Notes: generated by a model not told the origin, from the sequence alone. Positions 1 through 13,252 are shown, counted from the stretch's first letter. The stretch is DNA of 64,000 bases from Dimorphilus gyrociliatus (GCA_904063045.1 CAJFCJ010000024.1:987777-1051776), one strand, 5' to 3'. Numbers and translations: made by a program.

Positions 1-271
1 GATTCCTTCTTCCTCCATCTCTCTCTCTCTCATTCCTTCTTCTTTCTCTCTTTTATCATTGATTAGCAGACTATTAAACAACAAGGAACAAAAGAAAATT
101 TTACCTTTTGATCTCCTATTGACTATTGAAAAACGTCATTTACCAATTAAATATATCGAATATGCAAAAGAATTTTGACCACCACTTTAAGTTTATTCTA
201 ATTATCAATATTTTTCTATTTAATATCAAAAATCAGTAATTTATAAAATGTTTTCCAATTTCCTTTGAAAG

Positions 272-708
272 TTTTGTACCTATCGAGTGTTTTACGTTCT
301 CGAATATGTGCTCATGCTCATCCTACGACGCACAGCAAACACGTTACGATTACTCTTATCGTTATTATCCTTCTCTTTATCCTACTAATGACACCTGCAG
401 AAATCATTGATTTAGTTTTAAATATAAGATCACCATCGAAAGGAAAAGGCAAGTTTTTAATGGCTTGCTGCAACTTGGTTAATATTATACAAGCTATGAA
501 TTTTGCTTTAAACTTTCTACTCTATACTTCATTTAATGCGACGTTTCGAAAAACTTTAATCTCTTTGACTAGAAGATGCTTTAGATTAAGAAGACCTTTT
601 GACGATAGAAATAGCCTAAGAACATCAATGACCAGCGTTCGAGTTAGAATAAAGCATACAGAAGAAATTCCGCTGCATCACTTGCACAAAAAACACTCGT
701 TTGCCTGA
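272..708 (+). CDS. Rhodopsin-family GPCR, 3' terminal exon (partial)
   Basis: This is the last coding exon of a seven-transmembrane receptor whose upstream exons lie outside the window or were not found. It reads about 145 residues. A hydrophobic helix (ITLIVIILLFILLMTP) fits TM6, with its proline where the CWxP proline is expected. A second helix fits TM7, ending in NFALNFLLY, which matches the N-x-x-x-N-F-x-x-Y pattern of peptide receptors such as FMRFamide-type receptors. A basic cytoplasmic tail follows (FRKTLISLTRRCFRLRR). The exon start is placed after the AG at 270-271, because the reading frame is closed by TAA at 244-246 and no other acceptor fits. The stop is TGA at 706-708. The ligand cannot be inferred. 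Confidence 0.6.
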
Positions 709-3700
709 AGAATCATTTGAAATTTACAATTCATTAAAAGGCATTTTTACTTTTGAAAACCGGAAGAAAAGTTGATAATTTTCAGATGATCTACGTTGTT
801 TTTCTTCTCTGAAAAGAAGAGATGCCTGAATATTATAATAATAATTTCTATTTCTTATTATCTTTGCTACAAGTAGTATTTGAAGGGTCTATTTACTTCA
901 TAAAATAAACATATTCATACATCTTTTGTAACTGTTTAAAATTATTATTGATTGACAGACAGACAAACAGACAAACAGATAGACAAGAAGAGGTAAAAAA
1001 AACCATGAAATCGCAAAGGATATAGATAATATAATTGATAGAAAAATTTTAATTTACACGCGTTACAAGGACTCTTAAATTAGAAATAATTCCTACAATA
1101 AAAAAGCTTTCAGTTGAATTGTGTCGAGTTGGGTTAGTACTGGGAATAATATAATCAACTATTGCCTATTAATTAGTTACTGTTCAAATATGGTTACCAC
1201 TATATCTGGGTTTGAGAAACAAAAGAAAAAAAATACAGTTTCATTAAAAAACCTCTCATATATAGATATATATTTATTTCCATTACTATAAGCGCGAAGT
1301 AGACAGACTGTCTACAAGCAGAGATCGTGAGACACATTCGCAAATAATTAAAAACATATTTAGGGAATTGATATTAGTTTCACCCTCTTAGCGATATCAA
1401 ACTTTTCTTATTGTGTTTTTTATCTATATTTTATCATTTTTCCCTTCTTTATCCGAGCAGTTTAACTATGTCAAAAACAGGGGAATGAATGATAGCGAAA
1501 TGACTATTACTAAGAGTACAAGTTTTCTGTTTTTCTTATAATTCAATTAATTTTTATTTTAATTGAATTTTTCATTTATTTTAAATATTTTAGTAATATT
1601 TTTCTTTCTTTCACGTGACATTTGTCATTAGTCAAAAAGTGATTTTTATATCTATAAAATGTCTCATTTATTAGTACACTTCAGAAAAAGTGAGCTATAA
1701 AACTTCATGACCCAAATATACTAAAGTATTAGTTACAACAACTTGTTTGACACTCTGTGACATTTATCATCTAACCATTTATCCATCTATCCATCCCTCC
1801 CTCTCTCTTTCCTCTTCCTCTTTTTCTCTCTTAATAATTAAATTAAACAAATGATACTTATTTATGGCTGTAATATACACTATATATATTTATATATAAC
1901 TAATTAAATTATCATTAATACCCTTAGGACAGAACTAGCCATTATATCATATATATAAAAGTAATGAGAGCGTTCTCGGAAAAAGTTAAGGAGAGGCTAA
2001 AAGAAAATTCAGGCTTATTAACTCTTATTCCTGTGTCTCTTTTTTCTGCTTTTTATAAGAAACATATATACTAATATACATCAACAGTAACATGTTTCAA
2101 ATTATCCAACAGAAGAAAATCGTACAGACTTTCTTGGAAATGATATCCATAATGTAGACAATGATTGAAGCCGGTTGGCTGACACATCTCTCGTCGTTAA
2201 AATCTACTCAATGCTTCTCATTTACAGACTGAATAATAGGACACGTTTTTCCAATAACCGTTTGAGCACCTTTCAAAATATATTCTCTCAGTCAATAAAA
2301 TCTAATCAATCTAAGGTGAGTAACAAGATATTCTTAAATTCCCTTATGAGAAGAATATATGGTCTGCACTTTTAGACAAGCTTAACTTTTCAAGAAATTA
2401 CCATAAATTCGATTAAAAATATAGTCTCTATATTAGAAAGGAACGAAGGCAACAAAGAAAAAGAGGAAGTGGAGATAAACAATGCGAACTTAAAAAATAA
2501 ACTTCAATTTATTTTCTATCTATTCATTGAATCGTGAAGTGAGAATAAAATAGATAAAACTGAGAGCGAAAGAGGCAACGAGAGAGAGAGAGAGAGAGAG
2601 CGCGAGGGAGAGTGAGAAAGTGAGAAAGAGAAAGCGAAGTTTTCATTATTAAATAACCTTGAGAATTCTAGTGTTTTATTCTAAATAAACCTAGATATGC
2701 TATTCTTTTTTTGACATAAAATTAAAGAAGCCGCTCAAGGGGTAAACCTCTAAAAAAAATTATTGTACCTTAGACACGCTAACATCTATCAAAATCTCCT
2801 CTATTGTATCTTATTTTTGATTGAGTATTTATCTCTTTTTATTTTATTCCTAGTGACCTCTGAAGTTTGTTAGCTTTATTTCCTAGAAATATATATTATT
2901 CTCAATATCGACTTTAATTTATGCATAAAATGTTTATTAGTTTCTTTTCATCTAAAATACTTTTCTTTCTATTTAAAATAGCTTGCTTTATAACATAAAA
3001 ATGTTTTACTGAATCATTACGTTTTAGCGTATGTTGTATATTTATAGCATGAACAATATGTAGTAAACTTTGCTCCTATTAAAAATTTTCCTCCATATTG
3101 ATAAGATGCTTTGACTTTAGAATACTTTGAACCATATGTACAACTCTACCGGATTTTGATCCTGATTCTTTCGATTTATATTCTCATATATGAAACTTCG
3201 AAAATATCTTTTAGTTTTAAAAACTATGTTTCACGGTGATAAAAAAGTATATGGTACTGTTTAGGCATTTCATTAATTTCTTTCATGTTCACCTAATTGA
3301 CATTGAAAACTGATCTTTCTTTTTATCCCAAACACTTAGCTATTTATGTTTATACTTGACTCACCTTCAGAAGTCTTCAGAATGTCATTATTAGTTTTAC
3401 TAATGAATTTACTTACTAAAACCATGTATACTCTCACCAATAAATATCATGTAGAAGAAATTTAAGAGTATAAGATCTAGGTAAATAATAAACCCCTATC
3501 TTCAATGGAAACTAAACCTTAAACATTCCTCTTGCGTTTAATTTAATAAAAGGGGTTATGAGTTGAATATCTTCTATTCTCTCATTCCTTCGTTGCTTTT
3601 GTCTCTTTTTACCTGTCGGAAATATTTACTTATAATGAAAGTAATTAGGATTATTATAATTATTAACATAAGAATTTCAAAAATTTAACAAATACATTAT

Positions 3701-5567
3701 TAAATGATAAATCTATTATGGTACAGTTGACACATGTTTGCGATTTGATTTGACAATTCTCTGTAAATCATGTACAGAATAGAGATGTTTTAAATTTCCG
3801 TATCTAATGAATTAAGAAACTATCTTTCGTTGAAGTAATATAGTTACATAATATCAATAAAGCTATTTATTTGTTCTGTTAGGATCAAAATCAATATTTC
3901 TATGAAATGAGCCATTGCGTGACAAAAAGAAACAGCATTCTATATACTATAGATTCTGTTCTTCAGTTTATTCAGGTCTTTTTTATTGTTTGTCGGTGAT
4001 CTATGTAAAATTTAAACTAAAACGAAATATAAATCAATCTACAGCAAAACGGATTCGTGTAACTCGCCTGCAGGGATCAGTATTAGGCAAGTCGAGTGAA
4101 TAAACAATGTAACCAACGTCATGCTGATTTCAGTTCGGTTCGCATCAGAGTTACTCAAAAGAGCGTAAAAGGACTACAAAAATTTAAGTCTGTAAGAATT
4201 TTCAATACGTAAATTCTCAGTTAATAAGAAATAACGTATTTTAACATCCAAGTTTTATAAATAAGACATGAATACTGATTTGTTATATCAAACAAATCAG
4301 TAACAAATCGTTAACGTCGTTTACATTCTCAATTCAGCTACTAGTGCTTTACGACTGCTAGTCTTTGGTCAGTCACCTTTCAATCCCCTGGTCGGTCATA
4401 CTCTTAATCTTAGTATCTCTTCTATAATCGAAGAGAATACTGTAAAGTCATATTCTCAAGTTTTTTTCGACCAAGGTTAGCTAGGGAGCCGAATTACTAA
4501 TGAAATGCTTTCCTTCAAATTTATTTCGACTATCAGACATAGACTAAGTTTACAACTTAATTTACAAACAGATGCGCACGATACGCAGACAGTAAGAGAA
4601 AGAAAAATACACCTTAATCCTTTTCCATAAGAATGTTATAGAAGAAAACAATAATGGATCTACTAAAGAAAAATCAAAACAATGCCAGATTCGCCAATTA
4701 CATAACATTACTTCTATTAATTAAGAATGCTGCTTCCTTCTAGGAAGTTCTTAGTTTAAGCAAATTATCAGATGCGATGATCGACATCGATAACCAGACG
4801 AAACAATGTTACAGGTAAAATTTCACCCAGTATGTAAATAAACTGCAAAATTAAACTAGTTCATAAGTTTGGAGTTATTTATTAATAGAAAAAGCAATCG
4901 ATACTAGGTAATAAAAGTAACCTTTTTGAATGACAAGGTTGGCAACCTCAAGCATAATTAGGTCGTAACACCAGACGAAAAACTATATATTGGATATACT
5001 AATAGGATTTATTTTGTTAAAACTAAACTTTACTGTTATTATGATACTATATAAGTATCAATCACCTTATATCTATCTCTACGCTAAAGCCATTCTTCTT
5101 AGCTTATAGTGGATATATATAAGATAGAACTCAGGAAACCGATTAGAAGTACTAATTGTCCTTTCAGAACTCGAGTAAAGACCATTGTCGCGATATATTT
5201 CTAAGAATTTTACGTAATAGAGTCTCTAATAAACACACGTATTTATAATTTATTGAAACTCTTTATCGATGCATTGACAACTTATATAATTAGATAAAAA
5301 AACACCCTTTTCGTTTATTTCTCACCGTTTCTTTTTTTAGAACGCCATCTGGTGATTGTTTAAACTGCGATTTGTTCATACTATAGTCACTACCTACGCC
5401 CTTTAATATTTTACTATATGATATTAAAAAATGCGGACCTTCAGAGTCAATACTTGCCTTTGAATCACCAACATACGGGGTATACAAACACGCCCTTCTT
5501 CGGTAATTGAATGCTGCGGGTTCAAATTTTTTCAAGATTATCAAAAAGTAATTGATTTATTACGAAA
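709..5567. other. AT-rich intergenic region, 4.9 kb
   Basis: I found no gene that I can assign here. It should include the 3' UTR of the upstream GPCR and the 5' flank of the coiled-coil gene. A GA-rich microsatellite lies at about 2578-2635. Two stretches look like isolated exons, open in one frame with splice consensus on both sides: 4744-4814 (+) and 5326-5513 (-). Both are treated as hypotheses in the findings. The remainder is low-complexity A/T sequence. Confidence 0.6.
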
Positions 5568-8500
5568 ATGTCACTTAATCTGGAGGCGAATAAAAAGTAC
5601 ACACATGTAAGTAAAATAGCTATCATAATTAATAAGGTTTCGTAATTTCTTTAAGAGATTATGCGGTTCTATTTATTAAATGCTATACAATATCAAGTCT
5701 TATATGCTTCTCTTTATTGATTTTTGCAGTTCTCCGTACCAATAAATGAAAGTCTTCCACTCAGCATCAAAGTAAAGGCAGTTGTTGAGAAAAAGGAAGA
5801 AGTGGTAGAAAATGTCGTATCCATTGAAAAGTATGTTCACGAGAAGGATATTCTTATTGGTCAGCTAAATGTCGAAAAAGAGAGGCAAAGAGAACTTGAA
5901 ATTCAAATAGAGAGGCTAAAAAGTGAACAAGAGTCTCAGAGATTACAGATTGAGTTGAAAAGGCAAGAAGCAGAAAAACATTATGAAGAACAGGAATTAA
6001 ACATGAGAAACCAATTGAAAATGTTGCAAGAACAACAAGAAATTGAAAGGAAAAGAATTCTAGAGGAACAACTCATTCAACAGGAACATTTAAGACATCA
6101 ATTGGAACGACAAATTAAAATACAAGAAGAACTAAAAGTAACCAGCGGCGAGTCTGTTCAAAAATATGCTGAAGAGCAGGTGAATAAACAATTTATATTT
6201 ATTTATTTAAAAAAACATATTCTATCGATCTTAAAGTCTATTCTAACCTTCTAGTTTTCTCTCATTTTCATTCAATTGAAAGATAAGTGAGTTATTTTTC
6301 TTCAGGTTAAAATTCTCCTTGAACAAAGAGATGCGGGAAAAAAAAAAGAAAAAGTCACAGTTGAACATAGCACAAACACTGATTTTCAAATTCCAGAGGT
6401 GGTTACTAAAGAGACTATTATAATTGATCACAGCACGCATGAAAAAGAGGTGGAAAAAAAAAAAGAAACAATTACAGTTGAACATAGCACAAACACTGAT
6501 TTTCCAGAAATAGTTACAAAAGAAACTATTGTAATTGATAATAATCAACAACTCAGTGAAATTGAAAAATTATGGAAAGAGAAATTTGACATGCAATTAA
6601 GACAACATGAGAGATTTATTGAAGATCAGCAACAAATACACTTGAAACAGAGAGAAGTACTCGAAATGCAATTGTCGGGTGAAAGAGAAAAGCAATTCAA
6701 TCTGGAGAGAGAGCTTGACGATCTAAAATTTCAACAGGAGCAACAACGTTCTGCTTTTGAAAGGGAAAGGGAAGAACAGCTAAAAATGCAAGAATATCAA
6801 AGTCAACAAATGCAAGAACAATTGCTTTTAATTAAACTTGAACAAGAGCAGAAACAAACTGCTGAAACTCATATTATACACGAAAAATGGATATTAGAAC
6901 AAAAAGAACAGCTAGATGAAATTGAGAAAATATGGAAAGAGAAATTTGAGATTCAACAACAGCAACAGTTAAAATATTCTCAAGAACAACAAGCACTTCA
7001 TTTCAAACAACAGCAATTACTTGCTGAGCAATTGGAGGAAGAAAGAGAGAAACAGCATCGCTTAGAAATAGAATTATCCGAAATGAAAGCTGCGCAAGAT
7101 CAACAATTGCTTATTTTTGAACAGCAAAGAGAACAACAGATAAAAATTCAAGAGATGCAACAAATACAAATGCAAGAACAAATAAAACTTTTACAGGAAC
7201 AACAGGAGGCTGAGAGAATTAGGATGATTGAAGAGCAACAAATACAAAAAACAATTTTAGAGAGAGAATTAGAGCAGAAACTTATGATGAAAACACAAGA
7301 AAAAGAAATAATTACTAAGCAGCAAATAACTCAACAGCAAATATTGCAAGAGAGTCTTCTTGAAGAGCATCGAAGACAAATGGAAGAGATGGAAAGACTT
7401 TGGAGAGAAAAGTTTGATCAACAGAGATTAGAGCAAGAACGTCTATCGAGAGATCAGGAGTTAGCTTACGAAAGACAAAAACAACTGCTTGAGCAGCAAC
7501 TAGAAGAGGAAAGAAGAAAGCAAATAAGTGTTGAAGAGCAAATGCTGCAAATGAAAAAAATACAGGAGCAGCAACACTATGATTTTGAACAACAACGCCT
7601 TGAACAGAATAAAACTAGAGAATTCCAACAAAATCAATGGAAAGAACAATTAAGATTATTACAAGAGCAAAAGGAAACAGAGAGAATACAAATTCTAAAG
7701 GATCAACTTCAACAGCAGAACGATCTTAAGGATCAATTGAAAAAAGAACTTAATCAACAGCAGATAGAAAAAGAATTAGTAATGCAGCAGCAACTTGAAC
7801 AACAAAGACTTCTTCAGGAACAGTACGACCAACAGAAACTACTTCAAGAACAAATGATGGAAGAGCAAAGAAGGAAAGCCGAAGAGGCCGAAAGAGTATG
7901 GAGAGAAAAGATGGCTCTTCAACAACAGCAACAACAACAACAGCAAAAGCTAATTGACATAAAAAAATCAGAAATTAAAGAGATTCGAACTCGGCAAATG
8001 GTACCCTCCATAAACGGAAATGCTCCCTACAACTTCGTTACAGAAGAGGATGCAACAAGAAAATTAGTTCTGAGCAGTCTTGAGAGAAAAGCTCACGTTC
8101 ACAGTCAGATAAACTACGATTCGGGGAAAAGTGGCACCCCTGAGCCGGTTAGAACTCCATTTATTCCCGTTACGACCAGCCCTCCCAATACACAACCAAG
8201 TGGGCAAGCGCTGTCACCAGTTTCGACTGGATTTTATACCCCACCACCCCCAGCTACTGATATTATACCCGAAGTAGCTTTCAGACCTCCAATGTCTTAT
8301 AGTAAGCAAGAAGAGGAAGTAGTAATACGGAACGACGTTATCAATGAGTACGAAGGATCTCGTGGAAGTTCACCAGTAACCGATATGGATTTTGAAACAA
8401 AAAACCAGTTTTCTTCGAGTTCTTCTTCATCTTCGTCATTTGTGGACTTAAATTCTACTTCACCTGCCGCCGCACTCCTACAAACTTCAGCGAAAGCAGA

Positions 8501-9827
8501 GCAATCTGTTTCAGTCACTAAGACGATTACCAGCACTGCAGTTGTGAAGAAATCTGATGAATCTATTCAAAAGACTGAGCAAACGAGAAAACTTGAAGCT
8601 AAAAGTTCATTGGTAATTCCTACTTCAGAGGTAGACGGCACAACTTCAACAGCAAATGAAGATAGGAAGAACATGGTTGTAGCTATTCCTCAACCACCTC
8701 CTGTACTGCCTGCAGTAAAGGAGATTAAACCCGCTTCAGTTTTGAAAAATACTGATGAATCTTTTCAAAAGGCAATTGAAAAGCAAAAGAAAAAATTAGA
8801 AGAAAAAAGTATGGAAGCTAAGGCTACTTCTCAGGTGTCTTCTACTAAAACTACTTCTGTCTTGAAGAGGAGCGAAGAGTCTTCTGTAACCACAGCAAAA
8901 GTTCAAGATTCAGTGTCAAGTCAAAAACTTATAAGCGACGCTTTACATGACAGGTTCCAAGAAGCAGTGCCCGGATATCGAAAAGATTATATAGGTTCTT
9001 CAACCTCTTCTCTGAATACTGAAAGGCCTAAATCGGAACTACCCGACATAAAACCCGTTGTCGGCGATCCACATATTAAGTTGGACGAAGATGAAGACGA
9101 CGATGAGGAGACGATTGCAGACTATATTCCAGAAGATGATGGATGGAAAGATGGAGTAACGAGAGTTATACACATACAAGATAAATACACTCACGTATTA
9201 ATAAAGGTTAGAGTTGAGAAGGCTACGGCAAAAAATAATCCTATGCTTATCGAGTTCCTCTTCAAAGTTGCACAATTTACTCTACATCAATTTAAGAAGA
9301 GAAAGATTGAAAAGGTATAACCAGTGCTATATTTAAGATGTCGTCTTTTGCAAACTATTCTTTTCTTTTTTCAGTTAAATTTTACAGAATCGGCTCTCAA
9401 TGCCCTCAAGGTAGAACCTGACAATTTCCCCCTAAGTGATCACTTTGAGCAATTGGGCAATAAAATAAACAGTAAAGTTGCTATTCGTGGGGCAGTTTGT
9501 CGAAGATTTACTGGTCAGTCTCATGTGGGAGGAGAGATTGATGGTACTATAAAATCAGAATTAAAATGTACTATTGGAACATCCGGAGTGCTTGTAGTTC
9601 TCCATAAGACAAACAGACTCGCCCCAGCCGCAGAATTTTGTCAGCAAATTTGCGAACACATCCTTAAATTAAAGCCAAAGACGTTGGGAGTGCAAAAGTC
9701 GATTTCCCGAATAGAACCCGCTGGTTGCCTATTAGCACAAAAATTCTTAAGAGATAATACCATAAACATAGCCGATGCAGCTAGAAGATGTATGGTTCAA
9801 ATAGCAGAATTCGTATTTTGGGCTTAA
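5568..9827 (+). CDS. Gln-rich coiled-coil protein with C-terminal EF-Ts-like dimerisation domain
   Basis: Four exons: 5568-5606, 5730-6179, 6306-9314 and 9375-9827, all in phase 0, giving 1316 residues. The start ATG at 5568 is supported by an in-frame TGA at 5553 and a strong donor (CAT|GTAAGT). Residues ~20-720 are a Gln/Glu/Lys/Arg-rich coiled coil. It contains a 39-residue tandem duplication and four modules carrying a W-[KR]-E-K core (W at ~253, 373, 529, 695). Residues ~730-1090 are low complexity: Pro patches, a poly-Ser run, three S-V-[LV]-K-type repeats and an acidic run. Residues ~1105-1316 align by eye with both halves of the EF-Ts dimerisation domain (THVLIKV for the VLVEVN strand; CLLAQKFLRD for the MLSQPYLLDP segment). 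The TDFV motif and the N-terminal UBA-like domain of EF-Ts are absent, and no mitochondrial presequence is apparent. A structural or scaffold role is an inference. Confidence 0.8.
6357..6540 (+). repeat. 117-bp tandem duplication inside the coiled-coil gene
   Basis: The segment starting ACAGTTGAACATAGC at 6357 recurs at 6474, exactly 117 bp (39 codons) later. Both copies encode TVEHSTNTDF followed by P-E-[VI]-V-T-K-E-T-I. Near-identity at the DNA level, including silent positions, points to a recent in-frame duplication. Confidence 0.85.
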
Positions 9828-10656
9828 TTATCATATTTAATGTTTTTATACTAATCAATACTTCAAAATGTTGAAAATTCAAGAACATTGATAATCAAGT
9901 ATAAAAAGGAGGAAAATTTTTGAAATTGGTAATAACTTAAAAAATACTAATCAGTCTTTTTTTCCGTACAATTTATAGCAATGATAACAGTTGTTAGAGT
10001 TTGAATATGCCTATTTATCTAAATATACATCATTTAAATTATTTTAAGTATATATATATAAATACATTATAAATTTATATATACTGAATATATATATATA
10101 TATATAGACAGTATTTAGTTACATTTTCTGTTATTATTATCTATTATTATCATCATTATCAAGCATACTCTTAAATTCATATATCATAGAAGTATCAGCA
10201 CGTTCCAATTTTCAACTCAGATTTAAATATATTTATGATATCGTATATAGACATTTTCTCTTCGTTTTTTTTCAATATTCCGTATAAAACTATATAATTA
10301 AAAAGAAAATTATGGGCTCCATTTCAAGGGATTATCGATATAAAGAGAAAAACATAAAAAAAATAACATCCTACATTCGTACGAAGATGAAATATCAATG
10401 TTTTATTTTTAGTGATGAATTGTTCTTATTTTTAGTTTTCTCAATAAAAAAGTGAAAAAAAAAGGCTGTCAACTTATGGAAAAAATATTCAAATAAAAAA
10501 ATATAAAGTAGGAAACAAACTAAAAGTAAAGAAAGAAAAAAGACAGATAAAGAGAAAAAAATGGATTATTAGTACCTGATACAGAAAATTTTCATAAATA
10601 TATATACATATATATACACTATATATATATACATATACAGACTATTTACAGCTAAT
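9828..10656. other. Convergent intergenic region between the coiled-coil gene and ACTR6
   Basis: Very AT-rich spacer holding the two facing 3' UTRs. It contains TA-rich tracts near 10050-10110 and 10590-10640 and poly-A-rich stretches. I saw no coding sequence. Confidence 0.6.
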
Positions 10657-13252
10657 TCAAGAGCTTTTTCCCAACTCTTTTTGCAATCCATGATAAGAAT
10701 AGACATCGTATCGCTGATGACAAATATCGGGACCATATTCTAAATATTCTTTTCGGGAAACTGAATGCTTGGCGAATTTTCCACTTTCTTCGTAATATTT
10801 TCCACCTTTCCACGCGTACGTACGAGGACTTTATTTATAGAAGAGATTTTAAAATTAAACTTAATAATATATTATAAAGTATCTAAAATTAAAATTACTC
10901 TGTAACATCGAAAACACCGCAAAACGGAACAGTTTCAGGTTTATCAGGTTCAATTTCTCGTAATCTGAAACATTTAAGTGAAAAAATGGTAATAATAGAG
11001 CAGTCAGTTGATATTTTGCCAAAAATTTAACAATATAAAACAAGTAAAAGAGTGTACTTACAGTCTTTTAGCAAAACCAGGAAATTTACAAGTAGCACCC
11101 GTTAAAAGAATATTCGCGTATAAATTACATGCAATTTCTGAAAATAGTTTTAAATTGTTGAATATCTTGAATAAAGGTTAATAGAAAAGGAATACCTGAC
11201 GGAAACCTATTACAAACATCTACTAAAGCTTCTCCAATTCCCATTTCGGTAAATCCGACATCTGTTGGATTAAAGAGTAATTCTGGAATCGAAAATCTCT
11301 CGTTGTTCATTTTCACAGCTTGTTCCTAGTTAATTTATTTAAGAGTTTAGTCAACAAACAGAACAGCATTTCGAGTTTTTAATTAATCTTACATGATCAC
11401 TTTGTTCTTTTAATTGTTTCTTGCTTAATGGATATCTTACGACACCTCTTTGCCGTGTTGAAAAATCTGGTAGAACATATTCTCTGACGATTTTATTTTC
11501 TGGGTAATTCGATCTAAAAGGTGTATGATAGAAACAAAATGAAAGCAATTGGAAAATAGACATTATTAGCTCTCTCTTCAAGATAAAGTAAATAGCTTTT
11601 TTCCTTTTACCTGCTGTGCTTTAAATCGTCGTTAAAATCCAAACTTACATAACATAGATCTTCTTTCATCTGATTGACAACATAAGTTTCTGACATCATC
11701 ATCATTTGCCTTTAAAAAAATACATCGTATGGTAATTCCATCTATCGGAGAAAGAGGTAAACGGGAAAAGGACAAATGATTACCTATATGAAATTGTTTC
11801 TTTTAAATGGTTTGTTAAAATTTTGCCTCCAACGTTTATTCTAAAAATAATAATTTTTATTATTTTTAACATTCGATCTATTAAATAGAGCAAACCTGCA
11901 AACAGCTTGATCAATACGAGTTCCTTTGACGTATGGTATTATGTGAGTAAAGCTGTATCCGGAATCAATTATTATGCAATCTTTTTCAGGAATAAGTTTT
12001 AAGTGAGACGTGTCAACTTTTTCGGCTTGGTATTTAGCAAAAGATAAATCCGATGCTGTCAATAATTGTGAAATAAAGAACAAATATTCTGTATATGATA
12101 ATATTCAATAAAGTGTGATATATCATTTACAGTTTATACAGTACATATATACTGTATATATATATACATATACATGGATAAATACTGTTAAAATGCAGTA
12201 TATTACTCTATTTTAACTATCATTTAACAAGTTCTTTAAGGAAATGGAATACTGAATTTTTGTTTTGTTTATATTAACTTTATCAAAATAAATAGCTTTA
12301 ATTCATTCCAATTTCACGTGCTTTAATTTAGTAAACTGTTAACCAGATGTGGGACAATGTTTGTAAACTATTTAAGCAAGCCATCATTAAACGTCAAAAG
12401 AGATGGAAAAGGGTTAAGGGATGCCAATGCGACCCTAAACAAACGCATAGGAGTCTCTTTACCTTTTAAACCCGGTAAGTAAATATTGAACAATAAATAA
12501 TTTAATGGGAATAAGAGTAGTTTCTAAACCCTTATATACAATTGAATTTAATTAAGAACTTTTTGGCTCTTTCAGCAAACATTTATTATAATATAGAGTA
12601 AACTTTAATAAAAAGAAATAAAAGAAATACGTACGATGCACTCTCGAAATGCGATTAAATTGAAATTCTTCAAATAGAATTTCGTCCATAGCATCCTGTA
12701 TTGGTACTAAATTCATATATGGTTCAGTTATTATTACGTTACAATCTTCGTAATCAACCTAATAAAAAATGCTTTATTATATAAATTAATCTCTTAAATG
12801 GACGTATTAACTTTTTTTATATCAGGTTTGGAAAACATATAAGACCATATCTGTTTCTCTAAATCCCAATTTGTAAGAAAACCCTAAAAAGCGAAACAGG
12901 GTTATAATAATAATAAAGAGAACCATAAACAAGATATACCCTTTGGAATGGGAGCATATAATACAGGCTTGTGAGATCTTTGCATTCCTTAATCAAATCA
13001 CCAATGAATGACCTTGTTCTAACGTGCTTGGCTTTATAAATGCAATTTGGTATAATTCTGGTAGGAAAAAAAGCGGCTGGGCGATAATATGATAAATTGG
13101 TAAATATTTAAATTTTAACAAAAACTACAGTTTTTTTCTTATACATTGGAGTGAAACTTTAATTTTTTTATTATAACTTACAACGGATTCTCATCAGTCG
13201 TGTAACCAACTTTGATTTCGTAAGCACCGTTATCAAGAATAAGGGTGGCCAT
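10657..13252 (-). CDS. ACTR6: Actin-related protein 6
   Basis: Arp6 is the actin-fold subunit of the SWR1/SRCAP chromatin remodelling complex, which deposits histone H2A.Z in the nucleus. The gene has about eight to ten short exons with small introns. The start at 13252 reads MATLILDNGAYEIKVGY, matching the conserved Arp6 N-terminus, and exon 1 ends at 13182. Later exons give LYYMLPFQ, IIIDSGYSFTHIIPY (about 11941-12000), VLPDFSTRQRG (about 11450) and NERFSIPELLFNPTDVG (about 11260-11310), all diagnostic of Arp6 rather than actin. The last exons carry AWKGGKYYEE and end at TGA 10657-10659. Intermediate exon borders were not all fixed base by base. An upstream ORF overlaps the start codon and is listed separately. 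Confidence 0.92.
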
